Assembly (NCBI RefSeq): GCF_021390435.2
Contig: NZ_JAJVCN010000001.1
Span: 3,782,001 to 3,846,000 of the forward strand
Direction of reading: 5' to 3'
DNA length: 64,000 nt
From: Kibdelosporangium philippinense
GTDB taxonomy: Bacteria > Actinomycetota > Actinomycetes > Mycobacteriales > Pseudonocardiaceae
Part shown: piece after piece, positions 8,501-18,155 of the stretch
How the letters are laid out: each line of letters begins with the position of its first letter
Numbering within the stretch: the first letter of the stretch is position 1
Notes under the pieces: model-generated
The model's database searches: none
Seen by the model: the letters and a program-made list of their open reading frames with translations, nothing else
What the model was told of the DNA's origin: nothing
Made by a program: the position numbers and the translations under genes

Positions 8501-11500
8501 CCGACCTCGTCATAGGCGTACGTGGTCTTGTCCGGTGTCTTGACGCGGATGTCGTCCCTGTCGAAGGGCGTGAGTTCCTCGACGACACGGTTGAGCTTGT
8601 CGTAGACGGTCACCTGGGCGAAGTCGTCCAGGTCGTCGGCTGTGTCCACACCACGCGGACTGATGATCCTGGTGTTGTTGCCGACCTCGTCGTACTCGTA
8701 TCGGGTCCTGCTGTAGACGACGTTGCCCTGATTGTCCTTCTCACGGGGAACCGACAGTTCTTCGAGATCACCGCGAGCGTCGAGTTTCGCGAAGCTGGTG
8801 TTGTTCTCCTCGTCGGTCGACTCGATCGTGTTGCCGTCACGGTCGTACTTCTGGCTCGCCGTGTGGCCAAGCGCGTCGGTCGACGTCCTGATCTGGTGTG
8901 ACAGGTCGTAGGTGAACCTGGTGGTGAAGTCGTTCGGATCCGCGGTCGTGTTCTTGATCGGGTCGGCAATCGAGACGAGGTTGCCGACGTTGTCGTAGGC
9001 ATAGGTGGTCTTGTTCCGGTCCGCGTCCACTGTGGCGCTGATCCGGTTGAGCGCGTCGTATTCGTGGATCGTGGTGTAGTCGTCGGGTTGTGGGGTGAGA
9101 GTGCCCTTGGGTTCGGTCTGACGGATGAGATTGCCGACGTTGTCGTACACGAACGAACTGACCTTCACAGGGCCCTGCGGACTGTCCTTCGGCGCGTTGG
9201 TCGAAGTGACCTGGTCGACCTCGTTGTAGGTCGCAGTGCCGACCGCGCGATTCGCGGCGGTGTGCTTGATGACGTTGTCGTTGGCGTCATACTCGGCACC
9301 TGGCGTAAGGATGTACTGACCAGCGTCGGCGTCAAGCGGCACCTTCGAGGTGAGCGGCCTGCCATAGAGGTCATACGTGTATTCCGTGACCTTCTTGCGC
9401 GCGTCGACAGTCCTCAGGACGTTGCCGAGCACGTCGTACTGGATCAGGGAGTCGCGGCCGTACGCGTCGGTGGTCTTGCGCGGGTAGCCGGTGCCGTCGT
9501 AGTCGCCGTAGGTCGTGGTGTTCTCGTTCGCGTCGGCCGCTTTGACCAGATGGCCGAAATCGTCATAGGTGTAAGTGCTCGTGTAGTCCCATTCGGTCGG
9601 GGTGGACGTGCCCTTGGGATCCGTGACAGCGACAAGGTTTCCGCGGCCGTCATAGGTGAACAGCCATTTGCGGCCTTCTGGGCTGGTCTTCTCGGTCAGT
9701 TCCGCGACATGGCCGTTCAGACCGGTGTTGTAGCCGAGTTTCGTGGGAGGTGTGTTGGCAGCGTTGGCTTCCGCGTCGCGGATCTCGGTCGGGTAACCGG
9801 TCTTCGGGTCGTAGACCCATGTGGTGACGGCCTTGTTGCCGTCTTCAGCCATCCGCCGGACGCTGTTGTCGGCGTCCCATGTCAGCTCGGTACGTTCGTT
9901 CTTGGCGTTCGTCAGCACTGTGGGACGGCCGAATCCGTCGATGCGGGCCTTCGAGGAATGCTGATTGGCGTCCGTGACAACGGATTCGATGTCCGACCCA
10001 CGGTCGCCGTCGGGGTCAAGGTAGTCGAAGCCGGTGTTCTTCTGCCGTCGATCGGTCAGCGTGCTGACCTTCCACTTGCGCGCGGCGTCGCTGTGGTAGG
10101 CCAATCCCGTCGAGTTGCCGCGTGGATCACTGACGGATACCAGCTTGGTGCTCTTGTCCAGCAGGGTGTCGTTGTAGAAGAAGGTGAAGACCTTCTTCTT
10201 GTCGGTCCCCGCACCGTCGGTTATCTCCTGCAGCAGCCCTCGGTCGCTGTAGACGAGCTCGAGCCGACGGCCCGAGAGGTCCACAATGGCCTTGAGCTGG
10301 TTGGTGATCTTGCCGTTGGTCAGGTTCGACCCAGTGGTCTTCCGGTTGCCGGAGAAGTACTCGTAGGACTGGTCACCGCGCTGGTAGTACTCGAGTTCCA
10401 GCGTCCTTCTGCCGGTGGCGTCCGTGATGTACTTCAGGACTCCGGTGTTGCGCCGGGTGATGCCAGATCGTTCGTAGGTGAAGGTGAGTTCGTTACCGTT
10501 CTTGTCGATGGTCGCGGTCTGGTAGCCGTCCGAGTCGAAGAGAAACTGCGTGCGGTCCGGACGAGTCATGACCCAGGTCCGGGTCTTGTCATCCCCGCCC
10601 GCTCTACGCAGGTACAGATGCACGCCTGCAGGCTTGTCGTAGTCCCAGAGCCGCTGATCGGCGCTGTTGTGCTTGTTCAGCTCGAACGTGTGCGCGGTGC
10701 CGTCGCCGTCGACCAACTGGATCTTGCCCGGAGGTCCGGGGCCGGACCGGTCGGTGTTCCGGAACTCCAGTGGCGTGCCCACCCGCATGACCGTCGAGGT
10801 GGACAGCGACCAGCCGTAGCCGATGTAGGAGTTGGACGTGTCCTGGCTGTTGTACGTCATCCGCAGGAACGACGAAGGACCGCGGCCGGGGATGGTCAGT
10901 GCGTCGTAGCCGTATACCGCGTTGCCGGAGTACTGATTGACCACCACACTCGATCCGGCGCCCGCGCTGTTACCCGCGTACTGATAGAACTTCTCCAGCC
11001 CCAACTGGTTCGAGGTGGGATCCTCCACGGTGACGTTCTGTGTGAGTGGCGGCATCTTGGTCGTCTCCGACAACCATTTTCCGGTGGTCTTGTTTCGCAG
11101 GTCCCACTTCAACACGAACGACTCACGCTTGTTGCCCTGGTCGGTGCGTATGGGTGTCTTCACCCGGGCCGACAGTGTCGCGACGTCGTCCGGTGGCAGG
11201 TCACGCGGCAATGGAGTGTCGACTCGGTTGCCTGAGTCGGTGTAGTCCGTGCCGTCGGCCAATTCCCAGTGGTATGACAGCACCCAGTCCCTCATGGACA
11301 AACCAAGACCGGTGGTGTTGGTGACGGTGACCGCAACCGTGTACTCGTCACCCGGGATCATCCGGTTCGGTGTGGTAGGGGCGTAGTAGGTCGACTCGGC
11401 TGTCTGCTCGGTGTAGACGACCACCAACCGTGGCCGCAGCTCAGGCTCGGCTGCCTCGCTGGACAGCAACAGTGTCCGCTCTGCCGGGCTGGTCTCGTTG

Positions 11501-14160
11501 GCCAGCTTGACCAGCGCGCCGCGATTGGACGTTGGGTCGTTCACCCACCGCTGGGCCAGGTCCCGGGCCTTCCAGATCTGCCACTTCGGGTCGTTGGTGA
11601 CACCGGTGACTGTGCCTGAGACAGCCGGCTCGAAGTCGCCACCCGGTGTCGTCCATGCGGCCGAACCGCTGGCCCGGTTCCACGATCCGGTGGTCTCGTC
11701 GAACGTTTTGGTCAACCCGTGCAGTTCGTACACGCCCTTGCCGACCGGACTGTCCGAAATGGATGTGAATCCCCACATACTGATCTCGGCATCAACCACC
11801 CGCGCCCCGACTGGGACACCGGCCAGGCTGCCGAAGCGCACGACTGGCCGCGACACACCGAACGTCGCGCTGCTGTTGCCCGCCATCAGCCAGGGTTCGC
11901 CAGTCAAGGCGTCGTGACCGGCGTCGGGCTGTTTCGCCGTGAGCGTCGTGTCAGTGGCGTCCCCCTGCACGATCTTCACCACACGGCCGGCTTTGGGCAG
12001 GCGTACCAACTGGGTCTGTGAGGGGATCAGCGAACCGTCCCGCGTCTTGACCGCGACGACGTAGTAGAAGGCGTTTCCGAACGGCTGCGGGTCGTCCGCC
12101 GCGGTCGGCTCGGCTGTGGTGTCCGTATAGGTGGTCACGCTTGGCTTCGCGGGCGCGACCAATGTGGCGGCCGAGGGGGTGAACCGCTGGTGGATGCTGC
12201 GGTGCACCTGGTACTCGACGATGTCGTTACCCGCGTACGGAGTCCATTTCAGGTCCGCGCCGGTGGCCCGGATCGTGGTCGGAGCCGCGAGGCTGGCACC
12301 GGGCTTGCCATAAGTCAGCAGCAGTTTCGGGGTGTGCGCTGTCTCGCCGTTGTAGGCGTATTCAGCCGCCTCGTAACGAGGTCCGCCCTTGCCGAGTGTC
12401 TCGTCAACAGCCTTGAGCAGGAACCCATTGTTCGGCTGGGTGCCTGCCAGCCAGTCCTGCACGGTGCTGCGGACGCTGAAGCTGTGCCAAACGTTGGCCT
12501 TGTTGGCTTTCTTGACCTGCACACCCGGCTTGGTCAACCGCACGGCGTCGGCGACGACGGCCTTGTTGGACACGTCACCCAGTACGATCTTGTGCGCGGT
12601 CCCAGCGCTGAACGTCCACGACCCCAACGACTTCCACGCGCCGTTGGTCTGGTCTACGGTCACCGTCTGCTGGCCGCCTGCGTGGTGCACCGTGTACGGC
12701 GCGTTGGCCGCACGATCCGCGCCTGCGACGTAGTGCGCTTCAACCTGGTATTCCCCCGGCTCGGTCAGGTGCGGTACCCAGGTGAAACTCTCGCCTGTGG
12801 CGGCGTTGCGGTTGACCCGGTAACTTCGGTTGACTGCCCGGTCAGCGTCTCCTGTGTCGGTGACCGGCCACTGCCCGCTGACCGCGGTCTTGCCTGTGTC
12901 GGCGTTGTCCACGAGTTCCTGGTTCTGGCCCGTCTCAGCGAATCCGTTGTTCACCGAGTTCCAGGTCGCGGTGCTCTCGTTCCACGGCACTGTGACCCGA
13001 CGTGCCTCGATCGGGACGTCGTTGGCGCCGGTGGTGTGGTCCTGGTCGTAGTACACCTGCAACTGCGCCGAATCCAGTTGCGTACCGGCCGGAATCCCGG
13101 CCAGGTCGAACTTCAGCAGGCTGCGTGCGCTGCCCGCGCCGGTAGTACCCACCGACAGCCGCCATGAGCCGTCGTGGTTACGGTCCGGCTCGTCGGACGT
13201 GACCATCACGTCCTGTGCCTGTGTCGCGGTCGGCTGGATCTTGATGGTCGGATCGATCACTACCGGGTATTCCCGTTCCGGTGCCCGCAGCCATGCCATG
13301 TCCGCGGCGACCGTGATGGTGAACCGGTTGCCGTCCGGCTTGATCGTCTGGGTGACCTTGCCACTCCATGCCTTGCCGTACGGTGAGTTCGCGTCGTCCC
13401 TGGCGTCGATCATGAACGGCTTCGGCATCACGAACACCGGGCCGCCCTCGCCGTCGGGTCGCAGGAACGCGATGGAGCCGTCCTCGCGTTGCCGCGGTTG
13501 CACACCGGCAAGATCGAGCGTGAAGGTGTACACCGCGTCCGCAGGCGGCTTGTCCAGGACGACCTTTTCCTTCAACGCGTCCGGCGTCACCTGGTAGGCG
13601 ACATCCGCCTCGCCGAACACGTCGGGATACGTGACGGAATCCCCTTGTACCCTCGGTTCGGCCACAGTGGACTTCCCTGCCGCGCCAAGCCGGAGTTCCC
13701 GTCCACCGAGCCGGAACGTCGCCAGCCGGTCGGTACTGGAGCCGAACATGCTCGTGAACATGTTGCGCTCGTTGACGTACGCGTACCCCGCACCGGTGGC
13801 GGCCTTGCTGATCCGGGTGTCGATCTCCTGCCATTGGCCGGCGGCGTCGCGATAGTGCACCGGGCGTGCGGCCACCTCCATCTGCCTGCGCCCGTCGGCC
13901 AGCGCGAACTCCTTGACCGTGGCGGTTCGCCGGTCCACCCGCTCACGTTTGACGTCGTCCGGGAGCGCCGCCCCTGTCGGCGCCGCCGACAGCCGGGGAA
14001 TCGCGTCTTCCGGTCCCGGTGGAGTCGCGGCGACCTCGGGCTGCGGCGCGGTCGCGCCTGCCGGTGCAGGTGCCTGCGCTGTCGCAATTCCCGGTTGAAC
14101 GATGCCGACGAAAAGCGCAATAACCAGTGCATAGGAAATGAGCGCGCGAGACTTAATCAT
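5596..14160 (-). CDS. Giant secreted RHS/YD-repeat polymorphic toxin with putative nuclease C-terminus
   Basis: About 2854 residues. Residues 1-29 form a Sec signal peptide. Residues ~300-410 and ~545-620 plus ~730-915 look like DNRLRE-type beta domains; ~417-543 and ~1977-2103 are two golvesin-C-like sugar-binding-type domains; ~623-717 is fibronectin-III-like. RHS/YD repeats (YTYD, YAYDEVGNL, YEYDALNR patterns) fill ~1070-2520, followed by the conserved RHS core end (RFNGKRWDSSTGDYDMGFRN to NPVNRIELDGH, ~2523-2596). The last ~257 residues are the variable toxin tip; within it IHRAVNAEL, GPDFTDL and KVELTSKAAYKAH suggest a PD-(D/E)xK restriction-endonuclease-like nuclease. ATG 14160 is preferred over TTG 14169 because of the G-run about 11 bases upstream. 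Confidence 0.85.
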   Translation of the reverse strand: MIKSRALISYALVIALFVGIVQPGIATAQAPAPAGATAPQPEVAATPPGPEDAIPRLSAAPTGAALPDDVKRERVDRRTATVKEFALADGRRQMEVAARPVHYRDAAGQWQEIDTRISKAATGAGYAYVNERNMFTSMFGSSTDRLATFRLGGRELRLGAAGKSTVAEPRVQGDSVTYPDVFGEADVAYQVTPDALKEKVVLDKPPADAVYTFTLDLAGVQPRQREDGSIAFLRPDGEGGPVFVMPKPFMIDARDDANSPYGKAWSGKVTQTIKPDGNRFTITVAADMAWLRAPEREYPVVIDPTIKIQPTATQAQDVMVTSDEPDRNHDGSWRLSVGTTGAGSARSLLKFDLAGIPAGTQLDSAQLQVYYDQDHTTGANDVPIEARRVTVPWNESTATWNSVNNGFAETGQNQELVDNADTGKTAVSGQWPVTDTGDADRAVNRSYRVNRNAATGESFTWVPHLTEPGEYQVEAHYVAGADRAANAPYTVHHAGGQQTVTVDQTNGAWKSLGSWTFSAGTAHKIVLGDVSNKAVVADAVRLTKPGVQVKKANKANVWHSFSVRSTVQDWLAGTQPNNGFLLKAVDETLGKGGPRYEAAEYAYNGETAHTPKLLLTYGKPGASLAAPTTIRATGADLKWTPYAGNDIVEYQVHRSIHQRFTPSAATLVAPAKPSVTTYTDTTAEPTAADDPQPFGNAFYYVVAVKTRDGSLIPSQTQLVRLPKAGRVVKIVQGDATDTTLTAKQPDAGHDALTGEPWLMAGNSSATFGVSRPVVRFGSLAGVPVGARVVDAEISMWGFTSISDSPVGKGVYELHGLTKTFDETTGSWNRASGSAAWTTPGGDFEPAVSGTVTGVTNDPKWQIWKARDLAQRWVNDPTSNRGALVKLANETSPAERTLLLSSEAAEPELRPRLVVVYTEQTAESTYYAPTTPNRMIPGDEYTVAVTVTNTTGLGLSMRDWVLSYHWELADGTDYTDSGNRVDTPLPRDLPPDDVATLSARVKTPIRTDQGNKRESFVLKWDLRNKTTGKWLSETTKMPPLTQNVTVEDPTSNQLGLEKFYQYAGNSAGAGSSVVVNQYSGNAVYGYDALTIPGRGPSSFLRMTYNSQDTSNSYIGYGWSLSTSTVMRVGTPLEFRNTDRSGPGPPGKIQLVDGDGTAHTFELNKHNSADQRLWDYDKPAGVHLYLRRAGGDDKTRTWVMTRPDRTQFLFDSDGYQTATIDKNGNELTFTYERSGITRRNTGVLKYITDATGRRTLELEYYQRGDQSYEYFSGNRKTTGSNLTNGKITNQLKAIVDLSGRRLELVYSDRGLLQEITDGAGTDKKKVFTFFYNDTLLDKSTKLVSVSDPRGNSTGLAYHSDAARKWKVSTLTDRRQKNTGFDYLDPDGDRGSDIESVVTDANQHSSKARIDGFGRPTVLTNAKNERTELTWDADNSVRRMAEDGNKAVTTWVYDPKTGYPTEIRDAEANAANTPPTKLGYNTGLNGHVAELTEKTSPEGRKWLFTYDGRGNLVAVTDPKGTSTPTEWDYTSTYTYDDFGHLVKAADANENTTTYGDYDGTGYPRKTTDAYGRDSLIQYDVLGNVLRTVDARKKVTEYTYDLYGRPLTSKVPLDADAGQYILTPGAEYDANDNVIKHTAANRAVGTATYNEVDQVTSTNAPKDSPQGPVKVSSFVYDNVGNLIRQTEPKGTLTPQPDDYTTIHEYDALNRISATVDADRNKTTYAYDNVGNLVSIADPIKNTTADPNDFTTRFTYDLSHQIRTSTDALGHTASQKYDRDGNTIESTDEENNTSFAKLDARGDLEELSVPREKDNQGNVVYSRTRYEYDEVGNNTRIISPRGVDTADDLDDFAQVTVYDKLNRVVEELTPFDRDDIRVKTPDKTTYAYDEVGNLAEVSTPPSQGQTIRNITRVGYFDNGWVRTSTDPWNITTSYKYDDLGGQKERTVAAAGGSATRTMKWEYYPDGKLMSRLDDGIPVGKDTLVVDNSDPAAVFTGTWATAGNGQDHEGYDYRHHNSGAGSDTATWNIDVPRNGTYDLFVRYNRTATATNASYTIQHDGGSTTKTVDQTVQPGQWVSLGKYAYTEDQIRPVTLTDNADGTVVADAVKLVRDASGEADNEQKKFGYVYDPNDNLVEMADGSPGATVDSYAIGYTGLNQLAKIEEKLAGVVKKTTSYTYDPNGNPKTQKHDAQSSTYDYDVRDLISKVTNTDTGGTAQSTSYAYTPRGQKHVETKANGNVVTYTYGLDQLRRSSVEKKAGDVLVSEHTLSYDANGQRIRDAAKTMNADNNSAYLDFVHTYVYDPRERVRTVTKAEPGGKVLETESYVHDANNNVVDQTLDGTTTAFSYDRNRLVTSRTDQTTSVHAYDPFGRLDKVTTAGKVAEKYRYDGFDRVAEQQKLKPGTANERITTRYVYDPMDRTVARTEGDKQTAFTYLGLSDEVLTEELEGKLDKSYQYSPAGERLSQVVHKQDGSKENGYYGYNSHTDVETLTDSQGATKATYGYTAYGNNDTESFTGIDKPEPQNPTKEAYNPYRFNGKRWDSSTGDYDMGFRNYSPGRNSFLSRDNYNGALADLGLITDPWTGNRYAFAHGNPVNRIELDGHIDPYEYECGYSGDACREQSPQQQAQAEQDTEQARREKNWREEYEKAVADVGAKQPWVPNTLADTSLPADHHVRAWAEHEVAARFCERVGAADCLKANEHIMMQSTVVELVSVSLPEGQEDEDESTRLVREATERVLDGGKGFEKVLDRLSPGERALYEKNVASGYYKFARGQLGTAIHRAVNAELQATYPGRFHYNASNGPDFTDLKTEDHKKVELTSKAAYKAHTDKKGQYSKATYVLYKSPGKMPGIPGVKGGGTR

Positions 14161-14469
14161 GATCGTCAAAGCCCCCCCTTTGACTGGCGCACATGACGCC
14201 CTACGACCACGACGCTACAACCGGCGTAACGCTGTTCGTATCGTCCGTTCAGCCGATTCTTCGCCGCCAACAGGCGGCCCTAGGTAGAAAGCCAAAATAA
14301 GTGGGTTCGCTAAAAATTCGCTAAACGATACGGCCTCGAACAGTACGTCTTCGAAATGCGCTGCGCGACCGTCGCCTGAATGGCGGTGTCTGCTCCTCTC
14401 GCCTACCCGATACCTTCCGGCGCTGCCGCATCACATAGGTGCTGACATACCAAAAGGGGGTTGTGGGGG
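14161..14469. other. Divergent promoter region, no gene
   Basis: About 310 bases between the divergently read RHS toxin and beta-propeller genes. It is AT-richer than the flanks (for example AGAAAGCCAAAATAAG near 14287 and CTAAAAATTCGCTAAACG near 14310, a direct TTCGCTAAA repeat). It must hold both promoters; no operator is recognised. Confidence 0.5.
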
Positions 14470-15495
14470 ATGAACACGTTTCGAACAACGGCAATAGCCG
14501 TCGTCGTCGCCCTCGTCACGGCGACGCCGATCGCCCATGCTCAAGCGGGTAATTCGCTCGGCCTGCCCAGTTATGCCGATTTGATCACTGATGACGTACA
14601 CAAGCTGGTATTCGTCACCGGCGGGAAGACCGTCAACGGCGTCGTGGTCACCGACTTCAGCACCAGGGTCAAGAAGACGATCAACAACCAGTTCGGCGCG
14701 TCCGGCCTGGCACTGTCCGCCGACTCGAAGACCCTCTATGTCGCCCTCGCGTCCGGCGACGGGATCTCGGCCATCGACACCGGCACGCTCACCGAAACCG
14801 CCCGCTACCGCACCGGCGCCCAAACCTGCCCCACCCACTTGGCCCGCACCGAGAACACGATCTGGTTCGGCTACGGCTGCGACGACACCTGGAACGGCGG
14901 CATCGGCAAAGTCGACCTCACCGCAACCCCACCCACAGTCAGCCTCGACCAGCACGGCAACGCCATGTACCAGAAGGCGCCGTTGCTCACCGCAACAACC
15001 GACAGCGACGGACCAGTCGTCGCCGGGCAAACCGAGTTGAGCCCTGGCAACATCCGCGTCTACACCGTCACGGCAGGCACGCTCGAATCCGGGGCTGCCG
15101 GCGCCGTTGTCGGCAGCGACCTCGCCGACCTCGCACTGTCCCCCGACGGCACCACCCTCTACACCGCATCCGGCTCCCGCGACGGCATCGAAGCCTTCAA
15201 CACCACCGACCTGTCCCGCGCTGGCGGCTACCACACCGGCAGCTACCCTAACTCCGTCGCCGCATCCACCAACGGCACACACATCGCCACCGGAGTACGC
15301 AGCCCGCGCAACGACGCCTACATCTACAAAAACGGCGCTGCCGCCCCAGCCAGGACACTGGACCTCACCGACAGCGGCGTCCTCGCACCTCGCGGCCTCG
15401 CTTGGGGCGAAGCCACCAAACGCCTCTTCGCCGTCACTCGCCCCGCCAACGGATCCACACCGACCCTGCACGTGGTCACATCACCCACAGTGTGA
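14470..15495 (+). CDS. Secreted YVTN/WD40-like beta-propeller protein
   Basis: A 341-residue protein with a Sec signal peptide (about residues 1-24, ending AHAQA). The mature part has repeated blades with LALSADSKTLYVALASGDGI, LALSPDGTTLYTASGSRDGI and SVAASTNGTHIATGV, typical of YVTN/lactonase-like propellers. No catalytic residues stand out; it may be a binding or scaffold protein outside the cell. It is divergent from the secreted RHS toxin, but a functional link is not shown. ATG 14470 was chosen because of the GGGGG-rich site upstream and the signal peptide. Confidence 0.75.
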   Translation: MNTFRTTAIAVVVALVTATPIAHAQAGNSLGLPSYADLITDDVHKLVFVTGGKTVNGVVVTDFSTRVKKTINNQFGASGLALSADSKTLYVALASGDGISAIDTGTLTETARYRTGAQTCPTHLARTENTIWFGYGCDDTWNGGIGKVDLTATPPTVSLDQHGNAMYQKAPLLTATTDSDGPVVAGQTELSPGNIRVYTVTAGTLESGAAGAVVGSDLADLALSPDGTTLYTASGSRDGIEAFNTTDLSRAGGYHTGSYPNSVAASTNGTHIATGVRSPRNDAYIYKNGAAAPARTLDLTDSGVLAPRGLAWGEATKRLFAVTRPANGSTPTLHVVTSPTV

Positions 15496-15984
15496 GCGTC
15501 TCTCAGATAGACAAACTCGCAAGCAGATACCGGCTTTCGCTCACAAGATTCCTAGATCAACTAGGCCCCTTGAACTTCGACATTTGAATCAAGTTTTTCG
15601 GCGGCATAGCGTCGAGTGTGCCCGCTCCATATCTACAGACTCGTTGTCTGACCAGCCACTTTGGAGTGGCACGGCCGGTCATCACGGATGATCGGACTTC
15701 GGCGCAGCGGGTGACGGCGGTCTGCCGATCATGACCGCAGGTCCTTGCGTGAGCTTGGCCAAAATCAAGCTGGTCGCGGAAGCCCAGCTCAGCCACCTAC
15801 CTCGGCGGTCCGAGGCGACGCCTCATTGGTACTCCAGCCGCAGATGGGACTGTACAAATTTTCGGTTCTGTCCCACTTTCGGTGTGGCCATGGATTCAGA
15901 TCGGCTCAGACGTGGTCGCGTCATGTCGGCGGGCTGGCCGCGTCGCGATGGTGGCGGGTGAATCGTGTTGAGGGGTGACATGGG
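15496..15984. other. Intergenic stretch upstream of the serine recombinase
   Basis: About 490 bases. Short frames exist on both strands but none looks coding. A small palindrome CCTAG-N5-CTAGG lies near 15550-15564. The part from about 15640 may be the left flank of the recombinase-bearing element; no attachment site could be defined by eye. Confidence 0.4.
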
Positions 15985-16850
15985 ATGGACTCGGTTGAAT
16001 CGTTGGGAGAGGTGGTGATTCGGCGTCGACGGAGGCCGCGACGGGAAGCTGCCGTGAGTTGCGCTTTGCCGTTGAGGTTCGCGTTTTACGGCCGGATGTC
16101 CACTGTGGAGCATCAGGATCGGTTGACGTCGTTGTCGTGGCAGCGTGAAGTCGCCGAGGAAACGGTTGCCGGTCAAGGGTCGATCGTGGCCGAGTTCTTC
16201 GACGAAGGCGTCTCACGGCGACTGTCCTGGCCGGAGCGGCCGGCTGCGGCAGCGTTGTTGGCGGCGGTGCGTGATCCAGACCGCCAGTTCGACGCAGTGG
16301 TGGTCGGGGAATACGAACGAGCGTTCTGCGGAGACCAATTCGGCTTCGTCATGTCCGTGCTACAGGCGCACGGCGTGCAGTTGTGGTTGCCAGAAGCCGG
16401 TGGCGCGGTCGATGCGGGTAGCGCGGTACATCAGGCGTTAATGGTGTTGCTCGGTGCCGAATCACGTCGAGAGGTCGTACGGGCACGGCACCGGACGTTA
16501 GCGGCGATGCGCAAGCAGACGTGTCTGCAGGGCCGTTTTCTAGGTGGCCGCCCACCGTACGGGTACCGGCTGGTGGACGCCGGTTCACACCCGAACCGAG
16601 CACACGCGCGATGGGGACGGCGACTGCACCGGCTGGATCCCGACCCGAAAACAGCACCATGGGTGCGATGGATCTTCCAGCAACGCGCGACCGGACGCAG
16701 CGTCGCCAGCATCGCACGAGAGTTGAACGAGCGTGGCGTGCAATGCCCATCCGGTGTCGACCGCAAGCGCAACACTCACCGTTCAGGTGAGGCATGGATT
16801 GTGCGCACAGTCGTCGGGATTCTGGAGAACCCTCGCTACACGGCGTCCGG
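15985..16850 (+). pseudogene. Large serine recombinase, 3'-truncated
   Basis: The N-terminal resolvase domain is intact (FAFYGRMSTVEHQDRLTSL near residues 32-50 with the nucleophile Ser), followed by the recombinase domain (GRFLGGRPPYGYRL near 185-198, then PWVRWIFQQRATGRSVASIA). Homologues continue for about 250 more residues past ILENPRYT with a zinc ribbon and coiled coil. Here the frame runs at about 16845 into reversed ISL3 transposase sequence and stops at 16917. The C-terminal DNA-binding half is lost, so the enzyme should be inactive. It probably came from an integrated element. Confidence 0.8.
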
Positions 16851-17880
16851 TTCCGTTGCGGGTCAACAACTCCTCTACTGTCTCAGCGCGGGCGAAGCGG
16901 CGCACGGTGCCGCGTGAGAGGCTCAGGCGACGACAGACCGCATTGATGCCGACGCCTTCGGCGAGCAACGCGTGCACGGCCGCGTAGCGTTCGCGTGCTC
17001 GCACCGCCCACCGATCCGTCCGGTCGCTGGGCCCTGTGACTGGTGGGAGTTGCTGGTTAAGGGGTAGGTCACTGAGGTCGGCGCCGCTGGTGCTGGCGTC
17101 GCTCTCGGTCTTCACGGCCAGTGCTGCGGTTAAACAGTTCTTGTGGCGGGCTACCGTGCGCTCGACCGCATCGGCCAGGTTGTTCTAGACGTGCCATCGA
17201 TCAGCCACCTGCACCGCGTTCGGTGCGCCGTCGCGGGCACCCTCGGCATAGGCGCCAGCACGGTCCCGACAGACAATCTCCACGCCCGGATGGGCATGTA
17301 GCCACGCCGACAGCGTCTGCGCGGTGCGGTCGGTCAGCACGTCGACCGGTCGGTGCGACTCCATATCGATCAGCAGCGTGCCGTAGTGATGTCCGCGGCG
17401 TAGGGCGAAATCGTCTACTCCAAGCACCCGAGGCGTGGCCTGGACGGGATCGGGCACGGCACGCACCATACGCAGCAACGTCATCCGGCTGACTGACGCG
17501 GCCAACCGCTGGGTCAACCGGGCCCCGGCGCGGCCGCCCAACGCCAAGGCCACCGCACCCAGCACCCGCTGCAAGATCGTGGTGCGCCGGGCGTGCCGAG
17601 CGGCCAGTTCGGGCACCTGCTCAGCGAACGTCGTGCGGGAGCATTCGGGGTTGTCGCAGAACAATCGCCGGACGGTCAACCGGATCAGCACCTCCCGGCC
17701 CGCCGTGGCCGTGTCGGATAGGTGCCGGTTGTAACGACTATGCACTCGGCCGAAGACCATTCGACAGTCCGGACACGCTGCCGGTGCTCCGCTGGTCCTG
17801 GCCTCGATCCTGACCGCGCAGCCCACCGCTGACACAGCCTCGATCCGGACGCCGGTCAGATGCGGCCACAGAACCCGAAC
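16850..17880 (-). pseudogene. ISL3-family transposase, interrupted by an amber codon and 3'-truncated
   Basis: From about 17880 the minus strand reads the ISL3 N-terminal region with zinc-finger cysteines (CPDC and CDNPEC near the start), the TFAEQVPELAARHARR block and the DDE start VLGVDDFALRRGHHYGTLL. At 17185-17187 a TAG replaces the codon expected to be Trp in DRWHVW; the frame then continues (NNLADAVERTVARHKN, and an HTH-like GVGINAVCRRLSLSRGTVRR) to about 16850, where it fuses to antisense recombinase. The last DDE Glu region is missing. The upstream part could still be translated to 17185. Confidence 0.75.
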
Positions 17881-17960
17881 CAGATCAAGATCAACACACC
17901 TCGACCATGATCAACTACCGGCCCAGTCACCCGACGCCAGGGTCCATCACGGAAACCGTG
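16850..17960 (-). mobile_element. Decayed ISL3-family insertion sequence
   Basis: The region holds an ISL3-type transposase on the minus strand whose end replaces the 3' half of the serine recombinase. The 3' edge at about 16850 is sharp in the protein comparison. The other end is less certain: sequence around 17938-17978 (GGGTCCATCACGGAAACCGT, then CAGAACCAGAATTC) resembles the outer end of ISL3 elements, but no matching inverted repeat is visible at 16850, so one end has probably been deleted. Confidence 0.6.
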
Positions 17961-18155
17961 CCAGAACCAGAATTCACCCGTCGGCGACAGACGGACTGCG
18001 GCCAGCGGCGAGATCAGCCGGTTGCCCGGCCGGGCATCTGGTCCTTCGTGGCACGGCCAAAGGCCACGAACAGCGGGCCGTACGCCCCTATGCGAGCTGT
18101 ACAACGCGCATAACCCTGAGAACCAGGTTCTGTGCCGAGGTAGACGGGAGTGATG

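Noticed and set aside
9064..11235. 723-residue open frame on the plus strand
   Set aside because: Also antisense to the RHS gene, repetitive Val/Arg composition, no recognisable family.
6000..13000. CRISPR or tandem DNA repeats
   Set aside because: The repetition is at the protein level (YD repeats); no regular spacer-repeat DNA array occurs here or elsewhere in the window.
14431..15471. 346-residue minus-strand frame
   Set aside because: Shadow of the beta-propeller gene, whose signal peptide and blade repeats are clear on the plus strand.
17185..17187. TAG in the transposase as programmed read-through
   Set aside because: The gene is also truncated at its 3' end, so decay is the simpler reading.
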